Assembly (NCBI GenBank): GCA_028709885.1
Contig: JAQUTH010000003.1
Coordinates: 1-37,068 of the forward strand
Length of the DNA: 37,068 bases
From: Flavobacteriales bacterium
GTDB lineage: Bacteria; Bacteroidota; Bacteroidia; Flavobacteriales; UBA1820
Direction: 5' to 3'
In this document: positions 22,969 through 31,912 of the stretch, piece after piece
How the letters are laid out: every line of letters starts with the position of its first letter
Position numbering within the stretch: position 1 is the first letter of the stretch
Program-made: the position numbers and the translations under genes
Notes under the pieces: model-generated
What the model was told of the DNA's origin: nothing
The model's input: the letters and a program-made list of their open reading frames with translations, nothing else
The model's database searches: none

Positions 22969-23919
22969 ATGAAACTGACAGACAAATTTAGTGAAGGAGA
23001 AACACTCTTTGCCTTTGAGCTCCTTCCGCCATTGAAAGGGGATAAAATAGACACGCTGTATAATTCAATAGACGCTCTTAGAGAATACTCGCCTTCGTAC
23101 ATAAATATAACGTATCACCGCGAGGAAATAAAGCTTATAGAACGCGAAAACGGTCTTTTGGAACGCCAAGTAGTGCGCAAACGCCCTGGTACAGTAGGTA
23201 TTTCTGCTGCTATCCAAGGACGTTACGGCATAGATGTTGTCCCTCATCTTATCTGTGGAGGTTTTTCCGCCATGGATACCGAGGATGCGCTGATAGAAAT
23301 GAATTTTCTTGGAATAGACAACGTCCTTGCCCTGCGTGGAGATAACGTCCGTGGAGAACACTCTTTCCGCCAAGTGGAAGGAGGACATACCCATGCCAGT
23401 GAATTGGTCAGCCAGATAAAAGACCTAAACGCAGGCAAATACCTCAGTGGGGAAGTGCAAAATCCAACCCCTACTGATTTTTGCATCGGAGTGGCAGGAT
23501 ATCCAGAAAAACACGCTGAGAGTCCTAATATGACTTCGGATATAGCACGTCTGAAAGAAAAAGTAGAAGCAGGAGCCCACTACATAGTAACACAAATGTT
23601 TTTTGACAATTCAAGATTCTTTGACTTTGAGAAAAAATGTCGTCAAGAAGGTATCACAGTGCCTATTATTCCTGGAATAAAACCTTTCTCCACCAAAGCA
23701 CAGTTGCATATTTTGCCAGAGGTTTTTGGGGTGAATATCCCGGAAGAATTAGTCAGTGAGGTGGAAAAAGCTACCGACAAAGCAGCTGTACGTCGCGTTG
23801 GAGAACTTTGGGCTATCCAGCAGTGCCGAGAACTGAAAAAACACGGTGTGCCCGCACTTCATTTCTATACAATGAGCCGTGCAGACAATGTAGCAGAAGT
23901 GGTAAAAAATGTTTTCTGA
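22969..23919 (+). CDS. metF: 5,10-methylenetetrahydrofolate reductase
   Basis: Reduces 5,10-methylene-THF to 5-methyl-THF, the methyl donor for methionine synthesis. The 316-residue protein is a single FAD-binding TIM barrel: FAFELLPPLKGDKIDTLY (13-30) with the catalytic Glu, YINITYHREE, the HLICGG strand, NVLALRGDN (about 124-132) and IVTQMFFDNSRFFDF near 205. It lacks the regulatory C-terminal domain of eukaryotic enzymes. It is slightly longer than the E. coli protein (296). It is divergent from gtrA-crcB. The start is preceded by an A-rich stretch and near-consensus -7-like sequences (CATATTTG at 22936). No methionine riboswitch is visible in the 188-base gap. Confidence 0.95.
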   Translation: MKLTDKFSEGETLFAFELLPPLKGDKIDTLYNSIDALREYSPSYINITYHREEIKLIERENGLLERQVVRKRPGTVGISAAIQGRYGIDVVPHLICGGFSAMDTEDALIEMNFLGIDNVLALRGDNVRGEHSFRQVEGGHTHASELVSQIKDLNAGKYLSGEVQNPTPTDFCIGVAGYPEKHAESPNMTSDIARLKEKVEAGAHYIVTQMFFDNSRFFDFEKKCRQEGITVPIIPGIKPFSTKAQLHILPEVFGVNIPEELVSEVEKATDKAAVRRVGELWAIQQCRELKKHGVPALHFYTMSRADNVAEVVKNVF

Positions 23920-23978
23920 TTTTGCTTTAAGATAAGATATAATTACATATTTTTATATTACAATCAAAATTAAAACTC

Positions 23979-24239
23979 ATGGAAGAAAATCAAACACCTC
24001 TGTATCAAGAGCCTCAGAACACCAAAGTGATGTCTGTAAGCGATTGGCTGGTAACGCTACTGCTTATGATAATACCGCTGGTAAACATCGTATTGCTATT
24101 TGTATGGGCATTTTCCAGCACTGAAAACAAAAACCGCAGCAACTGGGCAAAAGCAGAACTTATTTTGCTTGCCGTAGTGTTAGTTCTGTACATTCTGTTC
24201 TTTATAGTGTTTTTTGTAATAGCTGGTAACAGTTTTTAA
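23979..24239 (+). CDS. small two-helix membrane protein, uncharacterised
   Basis: An 86-residue protein with a Gln/Pro-rich cytoplasmic-looking start (about 1-20), a first membrane helix about 24-45 (LVTLLLMIIPLVNIVLLFVW), a short polar loop FSSTENKNRSNWAKAE, and a second helix about 60-82. Small proteins with this WAFSSTENKNRSNWAKA-like loop are common in Bacteroidetes, but no function is known to me. It starts 59 bases after metF on the same strand. Its stop is 3 bases from the convergent MATE stop, with no hairpin between. The codon pattern and A-rich start region support a real gene. Confidence 0.75.
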   Translation: MEENQTPLYQEPQNTKVMSVSDWLVTLLLMIIPLVNIVLLFVWAFSSTENKNRSNWAKAELILLAVVLVLYILFFIVFFVIAGNSF

Positions 24240-24242
24240 GAA

Positions 24243-25649
24243 TTAAACAGATATTTTTTCTGCCTTTACACTAAGGGCGTCAGAAGGTTTTTTCACGGTA
24301 TCATTATGCTGAATGAAGCCTTTTGATGCCCATTTTTTTGACATCCAACGGCGCACAAATACCACAGCACGCATATTTTCATCCAAAAGGAATGCCACCC
24401 ACATACCCAGTATTCCAAATTCAAACGTTATGCCAAAAACATAACCCAACGCCGTAGCTACACCCCACATGAACACCACGCCCACCCAAAAAGGGTAGCG
24501 AGCATCGCCTGTGGCACGAAGACCGTTCACAGCAAACATATTAACGGCTCTACCTATCTCCACGCCAACATCTATGATTAAAAGGTAAGCCCCCATGCGT
24601 ATTATCTGGGGATTTTGCGTGAGTAATGCCATTATGTTACGTCCGAAAATAGCCGTTGCCACCGATGCCACCAGAGAGCTTATAACCGCCAGTTTGATGC
24701 AGTAAAAACCTAAAATATAAGCAGCATTTTTCTTTCCATAACCCACCAAATGCCCTATACAGATACCACCACCCATACCTGTAGCCGAAGCTAAAAGATA
24801 TGAAAACATCACTATGTTTACCACGTAAGTCCGCGCCGTAAGAGCCTCAGTGCCCAGCATATTTATAAAATATGTGATAGTAACCTGCGATGCACAGTAT
24901 GAAAAGTTTTCTCCTGCCGCTGGTAGTCCAATGGAAAGCATATTTTTAAGTTTTGTATATGGAAAAGGACTGAGGCATTTTATGGTAAAATCTTTCATCT
25001 CCACTCTGAAAACTATGAAAATAAGTATCAAAAGAGCTACTAAACGGCTCATACAAGTGGAAATAGCAGCGCCCATAACTCCCATTTCAGGAAAACCAAA
25101 CTTACCGAAGATAAGAGTGTAGTTGCCAAAAATGTTGAGAACGTTTATCAAAACGGTAACGTACATAGGGTAAAATGCTTTTCCTGCGCTGCGCAAAAAA
25201 GCACTAAGCGTTAATGATAGAGCCTGAATGAATGAAAAACCGCCAACTATCTGCATGTAATTGACCGCATCATCCATAAGACTTTGGTCTAACTGCATAA
25301 AATTCAACAGATTGTAACTGAAAAAATATAGTCCAAGACTCACTATGCCACCAGCTATGGTATTGAAAAGGACAGAAACGCCCAATATCTGCATCACACT
25401 GCGACGCTCACCAGCACCAAAAAACTGAGAACAGCACACCGAGGTACCTATTGTGGTAACTGTGTAAATGAGCAGTATCATATTGAGTAGCTGGTTTGCC
25501 ATACCAACAGACGCTACTTTGTCATCGGAATATTGGCTGAGCATAAGCGTGTCCATAGCGCCTAAGAGCATCATCAAAAACGTCTCTATAAAAATAGGAA
25601 AGGCTACTTGACGGAAATTTTTGCGGATATTTGGACTGATTATGGACAT
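24243..25649 (-). CDS. MATE family efflux transporter
   Basis: A 468-residue inner-membrane protein with 12 hydrophobic helices in two similar halves, the MATE fold. These carriers export cationic drugs, metabolites or other small molecules using Na+ or H+ gradients. The first helix region contains FPIFIETFLMMLLGAMDTLM, and AAISTCMSRLVALLIL lies near residue 200; the second half opens with FPYTKLKNMLSIGLPAAGENF. The C-terminal 35 residues are polar and cytoplasmic. The substrate cannot be read from the sequence. It is a single gene, divergent from the DUF1599 gene, with a TACTTTTG box 37 bases upstream. Confidence 0.92.
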   Translation of the reverse strand: MSIISPNIRKNFRQVAFPIFIETFLMMLLGAMDTLMLSQYSDDKVASVGMANQLLNMILLIYTVTTIGTSVCCSQFFGAGERRSVMQILGVSVLFNTIAGGIVSLGLYFFSYNLLNFMQLDQSLMDDAVNYMQIVGGFSFIQALSLTLSAFLRSAGKAFYPMYVTVLINVLNIFGNYTLIFGKFGFPEMGVMGAAISTCMSRLVALLILIFIVFRVEMKDFTIKCLSPFPYTKLKNMLSIGLPAAGENFSYCASQVTITYFINMLGTEALTARTYVVNIVMFSYLLASATGMGGGICIGHLVGYGKKNAAYILGFYCIKLAVISSLVASVATAIFGRNIMALLTQNPQIIRMGAYLLIIDVGVEIGRAVNMFAVNGLRATGDARYPFWVGVVFMWGVATALGYVFGITFEFGILGMWVAFLLDENMRAVVFVRRWMSKKWASKGFIQHNDTVKKPSDALSVKAEKISV

Positions 25650-25686
25650 TAAATGCTAAAACTTTGTTGCTATTGTAATTTGTGCG

Positions 25687-25694
25687 CAAAAGTA
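25687..25694 (-). promoter_or_regulatory. -7 promoter box of the MATE gene
   Basis: TACTTTTG on the minus strand fits TAnnTTTG, 37 bases before the ATG. No -33 TTG is seen. Confidence 0.4.
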
Positions 25695-25737
25695 AACATT
25701 TTTGCCAGTGTAAATGGAATTTTAAGGAAAAAATACA

Positions 25738-25745
25738 TAACTTTG
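25738..25745 (+). promoter_or_regulatory. -7 promoter box of the DUF1599-DoxX-tpiA group
   Basis: TAACTTTG fits TAnnTTTG, 26 bases before the DUF1599 ATG. No -33 TTG at usual spacing. Confidence 0.4.
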
Positions 25746-25771
25746 AAAGCTAAAACAGATGTTATTTTTAT

Positions 25772-26329
25772 ATGTCGCAAAATATAGATACCGCCAAACA
25801 ATTTGACGCAGTTATAGAGCGTTGCCATAGTCTATTTTCCAAGAAATTAGAAGATTACGGAGCAGCATGGAGAATACTTCGCTTGCCATCCTTGACAGAC
25901 CAAATATTCATAAAAGCTCAACGAATACGCTCTATTCAACAGTGCCAAACGCGCATGGTGGACGAAAGTGAGGCAAGTGAATTTGTGGCAATAGTCAATT
26001 ACTGCATCATAGCTCTTATTCAGATAGAAAAAGGAGTGGTGGAGCGTCCAGACATGGAAAACACTGAAATAGAGGCTCTTTATGAAAAATATGCAAAACA
26101 AAGTAAAGAGTTGATGATGCGCAAAAATCACGACTATGGTGAAGCATGGCGCGAGATGCGTATATCTTCTTTGTGCGACATTATACTCCAAAAACTACTG
26201 CGTGTCAAACAGATAGAAGATAATGGAGGACTTACAAAAGTATCGGAAGGCATAGATGCCAATTATTATGATATGGTAAACTATTCCATCTTTGCACTAA
26301 TAAAACTAATGGAAAACAATGAGTGGTAA
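25772..26329 (+). CDS. DUF1599 (Nmad1-like) domain protein, two copies
   Basis: A 185-residue protein consisting of a tandem duplication of one helical unit. Copy one has LFSKKLEDYGAAWRILRLPS (about 17-36); copy two has LMMRKNHDYGEAWREMRISS (about 114-133). Each copy is followed by a helix with a K-x-x-R-x-x-x-I pattern. The D-Y-G-x-A-W-R core defines DUF1599, also called nucleotide modification associated domain 1, which resembles MazG-type all-alpha nucleotide-binding proteins. No enzyme activity is established. Its last 11 bases overlap the start of the DoxX-like gene, so the two are translationally coupled, and tpiA follows in the same operon. Confidence 0.9.
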   Translation: MSQNIDTAKQFDAVIERCHSLFSKKLEDYGAAWRILRLPSLTDQIFIKAQRIRSIQQCQTRMVDESEASEFVAIVNYCIIALIQIEKGVVERPDMENTEIEALYEKYAKQSKELMMRKNHDYGEAWREMRISSLCDIILQKLLRVKQIEDNGGLTKVSEGIDANYYDMVNYSIFALIKLMENNEW

Positions 26330-27425
26330 AGACCAAACGGAAGAAACATTGCGCTGCCGCAAAAAAATATTCACCAGCATAGTACGCACTGTGTTAGGGC
26401 TTGTTTTTGTGTTTTCGGCATTGGTAAAACTAAACGACCCTATGGGGTTATCATTCAAGATAGAGGACTATTTGGCTACCGATGTGCTGAATATGCCGTT
26501 TTTCTCGTCCTTTTCGGTAACTCTGTCCATAGCTATGATAGCTTTGGAGCTAATATTGGGCATTTGCCTGCTACTGGGACGTTTTAAAATATTTACTCTT
26601 TGGGCATTGTTCTTTGTCAATATGGGTTTTATGTCATTGACGTTGTACTCTGCAATAACTGGCAAGGTAACAGACTGCGGATGCTTTGGCGATGCGGTAC
26701 ACTTGGGACCATGGACTTCTTTTTTCAAAAATGTGGTCATATTTGTTCTAATAGTCCTTTTGATAGCTTGGCAACGTTTTATCCGCCCGATAGCAGGTTT
26801 TAGAACATCTATGAGTATAGTAGCCATAGCTTTTGCATTTGCTTATGGTACAGCTTATTACGTTTTGCGTCATGAGCCATTTGTAGATTTTCGTCCATAT
26901 AAAATAGGAGTGAACATACCTCAGGCTTCTTCTATCCCCGATGGCGCTCCGGTAGACAAATACAAGAATGTGTGGAGTTACCGCGTGGGTGGTGAGGTGA
27001 AAAAATATTCAGACGAAGATGAGCCATGGAATATAGCAGGGGCAGAGTTTGTGTCCAGAACATCGCGTTTGGTAAAAAAAGGTTACACGCCAGCTATTAC
27101 CAATTTTTCTATGTATGACGCTCAGGGCGAGGACATGACAGATTATGTGATGTCTATGCCTAAGGTTTTTATCATCTTGTGTTATGATTTCTCTTCGGTC
27201 AAAGAAGATATTTGGCAAAAAGTTAAGACTTTTACCAAAAATGCTGTTGCTCCCGTGGTTATACTGTCCAATGCTAGCGAGGAAAAATTTAACGCATTGG
27301 GTATTAACGTACCAGTTTACAATGCCGATGCTGTTACTATCAAGACTGTAATGAGGTCAAATCCTGGCATTTTGGAACTTGAAAATGGCACCATAGTGCT
27401 GAAATATAATCTCTTTAATCAATAA
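26319..27425 (+). CDS. DoxX/MauE-like membrane protein (BT_3928 family)
   Basis: A 368-residue protein. The N-terminal 170 residues hold about four membrane helices of the DoxX/MauE type (VFSALVKLNDPMGLSFKIED at about 36-55; GICLLLGRFK; then a fifth helix near 165). VTDCGCFGDAVHLG near 120-133 carries a vicinal-type C-x-C pair and is conserved in MauE-like redox membrane proteins. The C-terminal 170 residues have a thioredoxin-like pattern (VFIILCYDFSSVKEDIWQKV) and are presumably exposed outside the inner membrane. Both support a role in thiol redox in the envelope, which is inference. It overlaps DUF1599 by 11 bases and precedes tpiA by 33 bases, an arrangement I associate with Bacteroides. 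Confidence 0.85.
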   Translation: MSGKDQTEETLRCRKKIFTSIVRTVLGLVFVFSALVKLNDPMGLSFKIEDYLATDVLNMPFFSSFSVTLSIAMIALELILGICLLLGRFKIFTLWALFFVNMGFMSLTLYSAITGKVTDCGCFGDAVHLGPWTSFFKNVVIFVLIVLLIAWQRFIRPIAGFRTSMSIVAIAFAFAYGTAYYVLRHEPFVDFRPYKIGVNIPQASSIPDGAPVDKYKNVWSYRVGGEVKKYSDEDEPWNIAGAEFVSRTSRLVKKGYTPAITNFSMYDAQGEDMTDYVMSMPKVFIILCYDFSSVKEDIWQKVKTFTKNAVAPVVILSNASEEKFNALGINVPVYNADAVTIKTVMRSNPGILELENGTIVLKYNLFNQ

Positions 27426-27458
27426 AATAATCAAATTAATAATATTAAAATCAAAAAG

Positions 27459-28223
27459 ATGAGACGTAAAATTGTAGCAGGAAACTGGAAGATGAACAAG
27501 ACTCTTCCTGAGAGTGTAGCTTTGGCAAAAGACCTTAAAGCTGTTTTGGCAGGACAATGCCTTTGCGGTGTAGAAGTAGTGGTAGCCCCAGTATTTACTA
27601 ACATTTACCCTGTGGCAGAAGAGCTAAAAGGTACTGGTGTAGCTGTGGCAGCACAGAACATTCACCAAAAAACATCAGGCGCATACACAGGAGAGGTTTC
27701 TGCTCCTATCGCTAAGTCTGCTGGTGCATCAAAAGTAATTCTGGGGCACTCAGAACGCCGTCAATACTTCGGTGAGGACGATGCTCTTTTGGCTACAAAA
27801 GTAGATGCTGCTTTGGCAGAAGGTCTTGAAGTTATTTTCTGCATAGGAGAAGTTTTGGAGGAAAGAAAAGCCAACAAACATTTTGATGTAGTAGAATCAC
27901 AAGTTAAAAACGCTCTTTTCCACCTTCCTGCATCAGCATGGCAAAACATCGTTTTGGCATACGAACCAGTATGGGCTATCGGTACAGGCGAAACTGCTTC
28001 TCCTGAACAAGCTGAAGAAATACACGCTCATATCCGCAAGGTGGTAGCTGACAAATATGGTAAAGAAGTAGCTGACGAGGTATCTATCCTTTATGGTGGC
28101 TCTTGCAATCCTAAAAATGCAAAAGAGATATTTGCAAAACCTAATGTTGACGGTGGTCTTATAGGTGGTGCTTCTCTTAAAGCTGAGGATTTCAAAGCTG
28201 TGATAGACGGTTTTAAAGCATAA
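27459..28223 (+). CDS. tpiA: triosephosphate isomerase
   Basis: Interconverts dihydroxyacetone phosphate and glyceraldehyde-3-phosphate in glycolysis. The 254-residue TIM barrel has all active-site residues: Asn9 and Lys11 in AGNWKMN, His97 in ILGHSERR and Glu169 in [11 protein letters not shown]. The mobile loop 6 follows Glu169, and the phosphate-binding [12 protein letters not shown] and GGLIGGASL blocks are intact. The ATG follows TCAAAAAG, an A-rich start region. It is the last gene of the DUF1599-DoxX-tpiA group and ends in a strong terminator. Confidence 0.98.
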   Translation: MRRKIVAGNWKMNKTLPESVALAKDLKAVLAGQCLCGVEVVVAPVFTNIYPVAEELKGTGVAVAAQNIHQKTSGAYTGEVSAPIAKSAGASKVILGHSERRQYFGEDDALLATKVDAALAEGLEVIFCIGEVLEERKANKHFDVVESQVKNALFHLPASAWQNIVLAYEPVWAIGTGETASPEQAEEIHAHIRKVVADKYGKEVADEVSILYGGSCNPKNAKEIFAKPNVDGGLIGGASLKAEDFKAVIDGFKA

Positions 28224-28239
28224 TTATCATACACAATAA

Positions 28240-28266
28240 AAAACGGCGAGCATTGCTCGCCGTTTT
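28240..28266. terminator. bidirectional intrinsic terminator
   Basis: AAAACGGCGAGC (28240-28251) pairs perfectly with GCTCGCCGTTTT (28255-28266) around a 3-base loop. It ends tpiA and, on the other strand, the phosphatase gene that stops at 28282. Confidence 0.95.
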
Positions 28267-28281
28267 CGTTTTTATCAGTAT

Positions 28282-29583
28282 CTAATTTGCGTGGCTGTAA
28301 AGAGCTTCAGCCTCTCGGCTTTTGGCTATTTTTGCTCGGTAATAAGACTCCACATCATTCCAATGATAATACGGCGCCAAGTCTGTTTTAACAGGTAGCT
28401 TTGCCTCTTTTTCATTCAGTAAAACCTTGACTAAGATGTCCTCAGAGCCTTTTTTGCGGTAAAAGACGAATTGAACGTTGCACGCCATAGGGTATATTTC
28501 GTAATTTTTCCAATGACTATCCAAAGTATTGAGGTCATTTATTTGTTTCCCAAAATCATCCAGTTCCAAAAGGCACACCAATGGCAATACGCACACTTCG
28601 TGTCCAAATCTCAGTGTAGCTGAATTTTCTTTTTTGGTAACACAAGTATCGGCTGTGTTGAGGAAATTTTCCAAAAGATTGGTCTCTATATAAGGCATCA
28701 AACCGCCTGTCAGAGGTGCAGGACCGTATCCGAGATACCAGTTTACGTTGCCTATTTGCCAAAGGTCATAACATTCGTCTTTGGTAAAAAGAGAATATAG
28801 CTCCATTTGAGTATCATGACTTTGCATGTTGCAAGCCACGTCAAAAAGAGTGGTCATAAGTTTTGCTGAGTCCACTTGATTTTTCTTTACAAAATCTTTA
28901 TCTGTAAAAAGAGAAGCCATAAGACGCTCAGGATGTACATGAGCATTTTTAAAATCCTCCATTGCTGATGTAACTTCGTCTTTTTTACGGAGCTTTTTTA
29001 GCCAATCGGGATTGTTATTCATGTAGAACATATCGTGATAGCTGGCATCATTCTTAAAAACAAGATGAGGATTCATAGCTTTTAGCTGCATACATTCGGC
29101 ATTCATGGAAAGAATACAACGTATTACCACCGTTGAACGCGCATCTATTGTAGCATTTGACGCAAAAATCTCAGGAAAATTGTGGTACATTCTACCTGCA
29201 ATACCCTTGTGTTGGCGCGCACCGAGGGCTGTGAGTTCTCCATATCTGCCTTCTGCCATGCGTGAAATGCTGTCTATAACAAAGAGTGCTTTTTCGCCGT
29301 CTGAGCTAAGAACACCGTTTTCTTTTGCCTTTTGAAGTATAGCAAGAGGCATTTGGTAGTCCTGAGGATTTATCAAAAAACGTGAACCATGACGGGCGTA
29401 ATGACTCAGATAATACGGCTTGTAACCCTTTGGAGCAGGGGTAAGACTGCCTTGTGGGGTAGGGTAAGCGTAGTAATTAGCTGCACTGAGGTACACATTT
29501 TTAGATATTTCATCTTTGGCACTTTGGGCGTTTAGTCCCAGAGTACACAGTATTAAAAATATAAAAAGAGAAAAGTTTTTCAT
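28282..29583 (-). CDS. histidine acid phosphatase, multiple inositol polyphosphate phosphatase-like
   Basis: A 433-residue exported phosphatase (signal peptide to about residue 20, GLNAQ). The catalytic motif is YARHGSR (62-68, nucleophile His65), and RFGHEVCVLPL in the C-terminal third supplies the proton-donor H-E pair, which replaces the H-D of classical members. This H-E form, together with the overall size, points to the MINPP branch, which includes a phytase-active enzyme of Bacteroides. The likely substrate is inositol phosphates or another phosphomonoester in the periplasm. It begins 6 bases after the S46 peptidase gene, so both are on one message and both products are exported. Confidence 0.88.
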   Translation of the reverse strand: MKNFSLFIFLILCTLGLNAQSAKDEISKNVYLSAANYYAYPTPQGSLTPAPKGYKPYYLSHYARHGSRFLINPQDYQMPLAILQKAKENGVLSSDGEKALFVIDSISRMAEGRYGELTALGARQHKGIAGRMYHNFPEIFASNATIDARSTVVIRCILSMNAECMQLKAMNPHLVFKNDASYHDMFYMNNNPDWLKKLRKKDEVTSAMEDFKNAHVHPERLMASLFTDKDFVKKNQVDSAKLMTTLFDVACNMQSHDTQMELYSLFTKDECYDLWQIGNVNWYLGYGPAPLTGGLMPYIETNLLENFLNTADTCVTKKENSATLRFGHEVCVLPLVCLLELDDFGKQINDLNTLDSHWKNYEIYPMACNVQFVFYRKKGSEDILVKVLLNEKEAKLPVKTDLAPYYHWNDVESYYRAKIAKSREAEALYSHAN

Positions 29584-29589
29584 TATAGA

Positions 29590-31740
29590 TTATTTTTTAG
29601 ATTCTGATATTTTCATTTCATCCAAAAGATAACCCGCTCCGCCTACTTTATCCATAAGCCACAGCACGTAACGAATGTCCACCATGATATTTCGGCAAAT
29701 GGAAGGGTCGTAGTTAAGGTCGCTCATGGTTCCTTCCCATAGACGGTCAAAATTTAGTCCGATGAGTTCACCATTGGCATTTATGGCAGGAGAACCTGAA
29801 TTACCGCCCGTGGTGTGGTTTGTGGCTATAAAGCAGACAGGAAGTTTGCCATTTTCTCCGTAACGTCCGTAATCTTTTGCTTTGTAAAGTTCCAAAACTT
29901 TGGCAGGTAGGTCGTACTCTTTATCGCCTGGGATGTATTTTTCTATCACACCGTCCAAGTACGTCTGAGGTATGTAATAAATGCCGTCCCGAGCCTGCAT
30001 ACCTTTTACCTGACCATACGAAGCACGCAAAGTGAGGTTGGCATCAGGGAAAAATGCTTTCTGTGGAAAAGCCTCCATTTGGGCTTTCATGTATTTTTTC
30101 ATCAAGAAATTGATGCTGTCGTTACAAACTTTGTAATTTGGCAATACTTCTTGGTAAAATGTTTTGTTTATGCTGTTGAAAAAAGATACCATAATATCGT
30201 CATTCAATGCTTTGACAACATCTTTTTGAGATTTTGAAAACAGGTCTTCAATTCCTTTTTCTGTCATCAAAGGTGAAGAATAAAGTGTTTGAGCTACCGC
30301 ATTCCAGTTGTTTCCATTGTTCTGGTAGTTCTGCTTTACCTGTTGTGGTAGAAATTCTGACGGTATATTTTTATAGTAAAAATCAGACAATGAGGCAAAT
30401 ACTTTTTTATCAATATTTACTGTTTTGGCAGAAATGAGTTTTAATGCGCTTTTTTTGAGAAATTCTTTAACGGAAGCGTAAAGAGAGTCTTTCTCATCCA
30501 TGCGCTCGTAATTATTTAGAACATTTGTAAGTTTGTAAGCATCGCACAGAGAACTAAATTCCGCCATTGCGTCATAAGCTATTCCGTAAGGAAGTAATGT
30601 TTTATACTGAGTATATAACTTTGGTAAAAGCTCTTTCAAAGCCTCTTTTTTACCAGTGAGAGTAGCGGTAAAGGCTTTTTCGTACTCTTTTTTCTTGTTT
30701 ACAGCGTTGGTTTTGTTCAGTCCCAAAGACTCACCTTGCCATTTTTTCCAAGCATTAGCGGCAGAAACGTAACGGTTTGAGTATAGGAGTTTTATGGTGT
30801 CGTTAGCGTTCATGTTTTCTCCCCATATTTTAAGGGCTATGTCTCTCATACCTACTTTTACAGGGTTGCGATGGTTGGCTGTCTGCTCCAAAGCTATGGC
30901 AGGCAAGTATTCGTTGGTGGTACCAGGGAAGCCGAACACCAGCGTAAAGTCATTTTCTTTTACTCCATTTAATGAAATAGGGAAAAAGTGGTCTGGACGG
31001 TAAGGCACGTTATCTGCCGAAGGGGCAGCAGGACGATTGTTTTTATCGGCATAAATGCGGAAAACAGAAAAATCACCCGTATGACGAGGCCATACCCAGT
31101 TATCGGTCTCACTGCCGTATTTACCTACCGAAACAGGAGGACAACCTACCAAACGCACGTCTGAATATGTCTCTCGAACGAACATGAAGTACTGATTGTC
31201 TTTGAAAAAAGGTTTTATCTCTACATTTTGCCATGCTTCTACTTTTGCATTTTTCTTTATAGATGCAAGATTTTCCTTTATCTTTTTATTTCGCTCATTT
31301 ATAGGCATTTTGTCTGTTACACCTTTGAGGGCATCTTTGGTAACATCTTCTATTCTTTTTATGAAAGTAACAGAAAGCGAAGGGTTTATCTTTTCCTCAG
31401 AACGGTTTTTTGCCCAAAAACCATTTTGAAGAATGTTATCTTCAATGGTAGAGTGAGCCGCTATGACAGAATATCCGCAGTGATGGTTGGTAAAAAGAAG
31501 ACCGTTAGGCGATACTACTTCGCCAGTACATCCGCCTCCAAATAGCACCACAGCGTCTTTTAGACTGCTTTTGTTTACAGAATAAATGTCTTCGGCACTA
31601 ATTTTCATGCCGAGAGATTTCATTTCTGTTTCGTTCAATTTTTTAAGGAACAGTGGTATCCACATTCCTTCCGCTCCCCATGATACGCCAGTAAATACCA
31701 AGGCGAAAAGGGCTGTAACAATGATTTTTTTAATGTTCAT
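29590..31740 (-). CDS. S46 family dipeptidyl peptidase, DPP11-type
   Basis: A 716-residue periplasmic serine exopeptidase with a signal peptide (cleavage near residue 23, SWGA). The chymotrypsin-like triad is visible: His87 in FTNHHCGY, Asp223 in HTGDFSVFRIY and Ser648 in GGNSGSP. A helical lid occupies about 290-560. Arg666, eighteen residues after the catalytic serine in LNFDRLWEG, corresponds to the Arg that gives DPP11 its preference for Asp/Glu at P1; DPP7-type enzymes have Gly there. It releases dipeptides from oligopeptides, supporting amino-acid use by an asaccharolytic or proteolytic lifestyle. The MINPP-like phosphatase gene follows after 6 bases. Confidence 0.93.
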   Translation of the reverse strand: MNIKKIIVTALFALVFTGVSWGAEGMWIPLFLKKLNETEMKSLGMKISAEDIYSVNKSSLKDAVVLFGGGCTGEVVSPNGLLFTNHHCGYSVIAAHSTIEDNILQNGFWAKNRSEEKINPSLSVTFIKRIEDVTKDALKGVTDKMPINERNKKIKENLASIKKNAKVEAWQNVEIKPFFKDNQYFMFVRETYSDVRLVGCPPVSVGKYGSETDNWVWPRHTGDFSVFRIYADKNNRPAAPSADNVPYRPDHFFPISLNGVKENDFTLVFGFPGTTNEYLPAIALEQTANHRNPVKVGMRDIALKIWGENMNANDTIKLLYSNRYVSAANAWKKWQGESLGLNKTNAVNKKKEYEKAFTATLTGKKEALKELLPKLYTQYKTLLPYGIAYDAMAEFSSLCDAYKLTNVLNNYERMDEKDSLYASVKEFLKKSALKLISAKTVNIDKKVFASLSDFYYKNIPSEFLPQQVKQNYQNNGNNWNAVAQTLYSSPLMTEKGIEDLFSKSQKDVVKALNDDIMVSFFNSINKTFYQEVLPNYKVCNDSINFLMKKYMKAQMEAFPQKAFFPDANLTLRASYGQVKGMQARDGIYYIPQTYLDGVIEKYIPGDKEYDLPAKVLELYKAKDYGRYGENGKLPVCFIATNHTTGGNSGSPAINANGELIGLNFDRLWEGTMSDLNYDPSICRNIMVDIRYVLWLMDKVGGAGYLLDEMKISESKK

Positions 31741-31877
31741 ATCGTATGTTTTATTAATTTTTTTAACTAAAATGTTTCAAGTGCTAAGGTACAAAAAATG
31801 CTTATTACATTGCTTAAATAATGATGTTCAAATCTCATTTTTCTATATGAAATAAGCTAAAATAAAAGAAAAAAACT

Positions 31878-31885
31878 TAATTTTG
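31878..31885 (+). promoter_or_regulatory. -7 promoter box of glnS
   Basis: TAATTTTG fits TAnnTTTG, 27 bases before the glnS ATG. No -33 TTG is seen. The rest of the 172-base gap is A/T-rich without other signals that I can support. Confidence 0.45.
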
Positions 31886-31912
31886 CATATTGGACAAAAT
31901 CATCATAATATA

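Noticed and set aside
25772-26329. MazG-type nucleotide pyrophosphohydrolase
   Set aside because: The E-x-x-E...E-x-x-D metal-binding pattern of MazG is not visible; the D-Y-G-x-A-W-R motif marks DUF1599.
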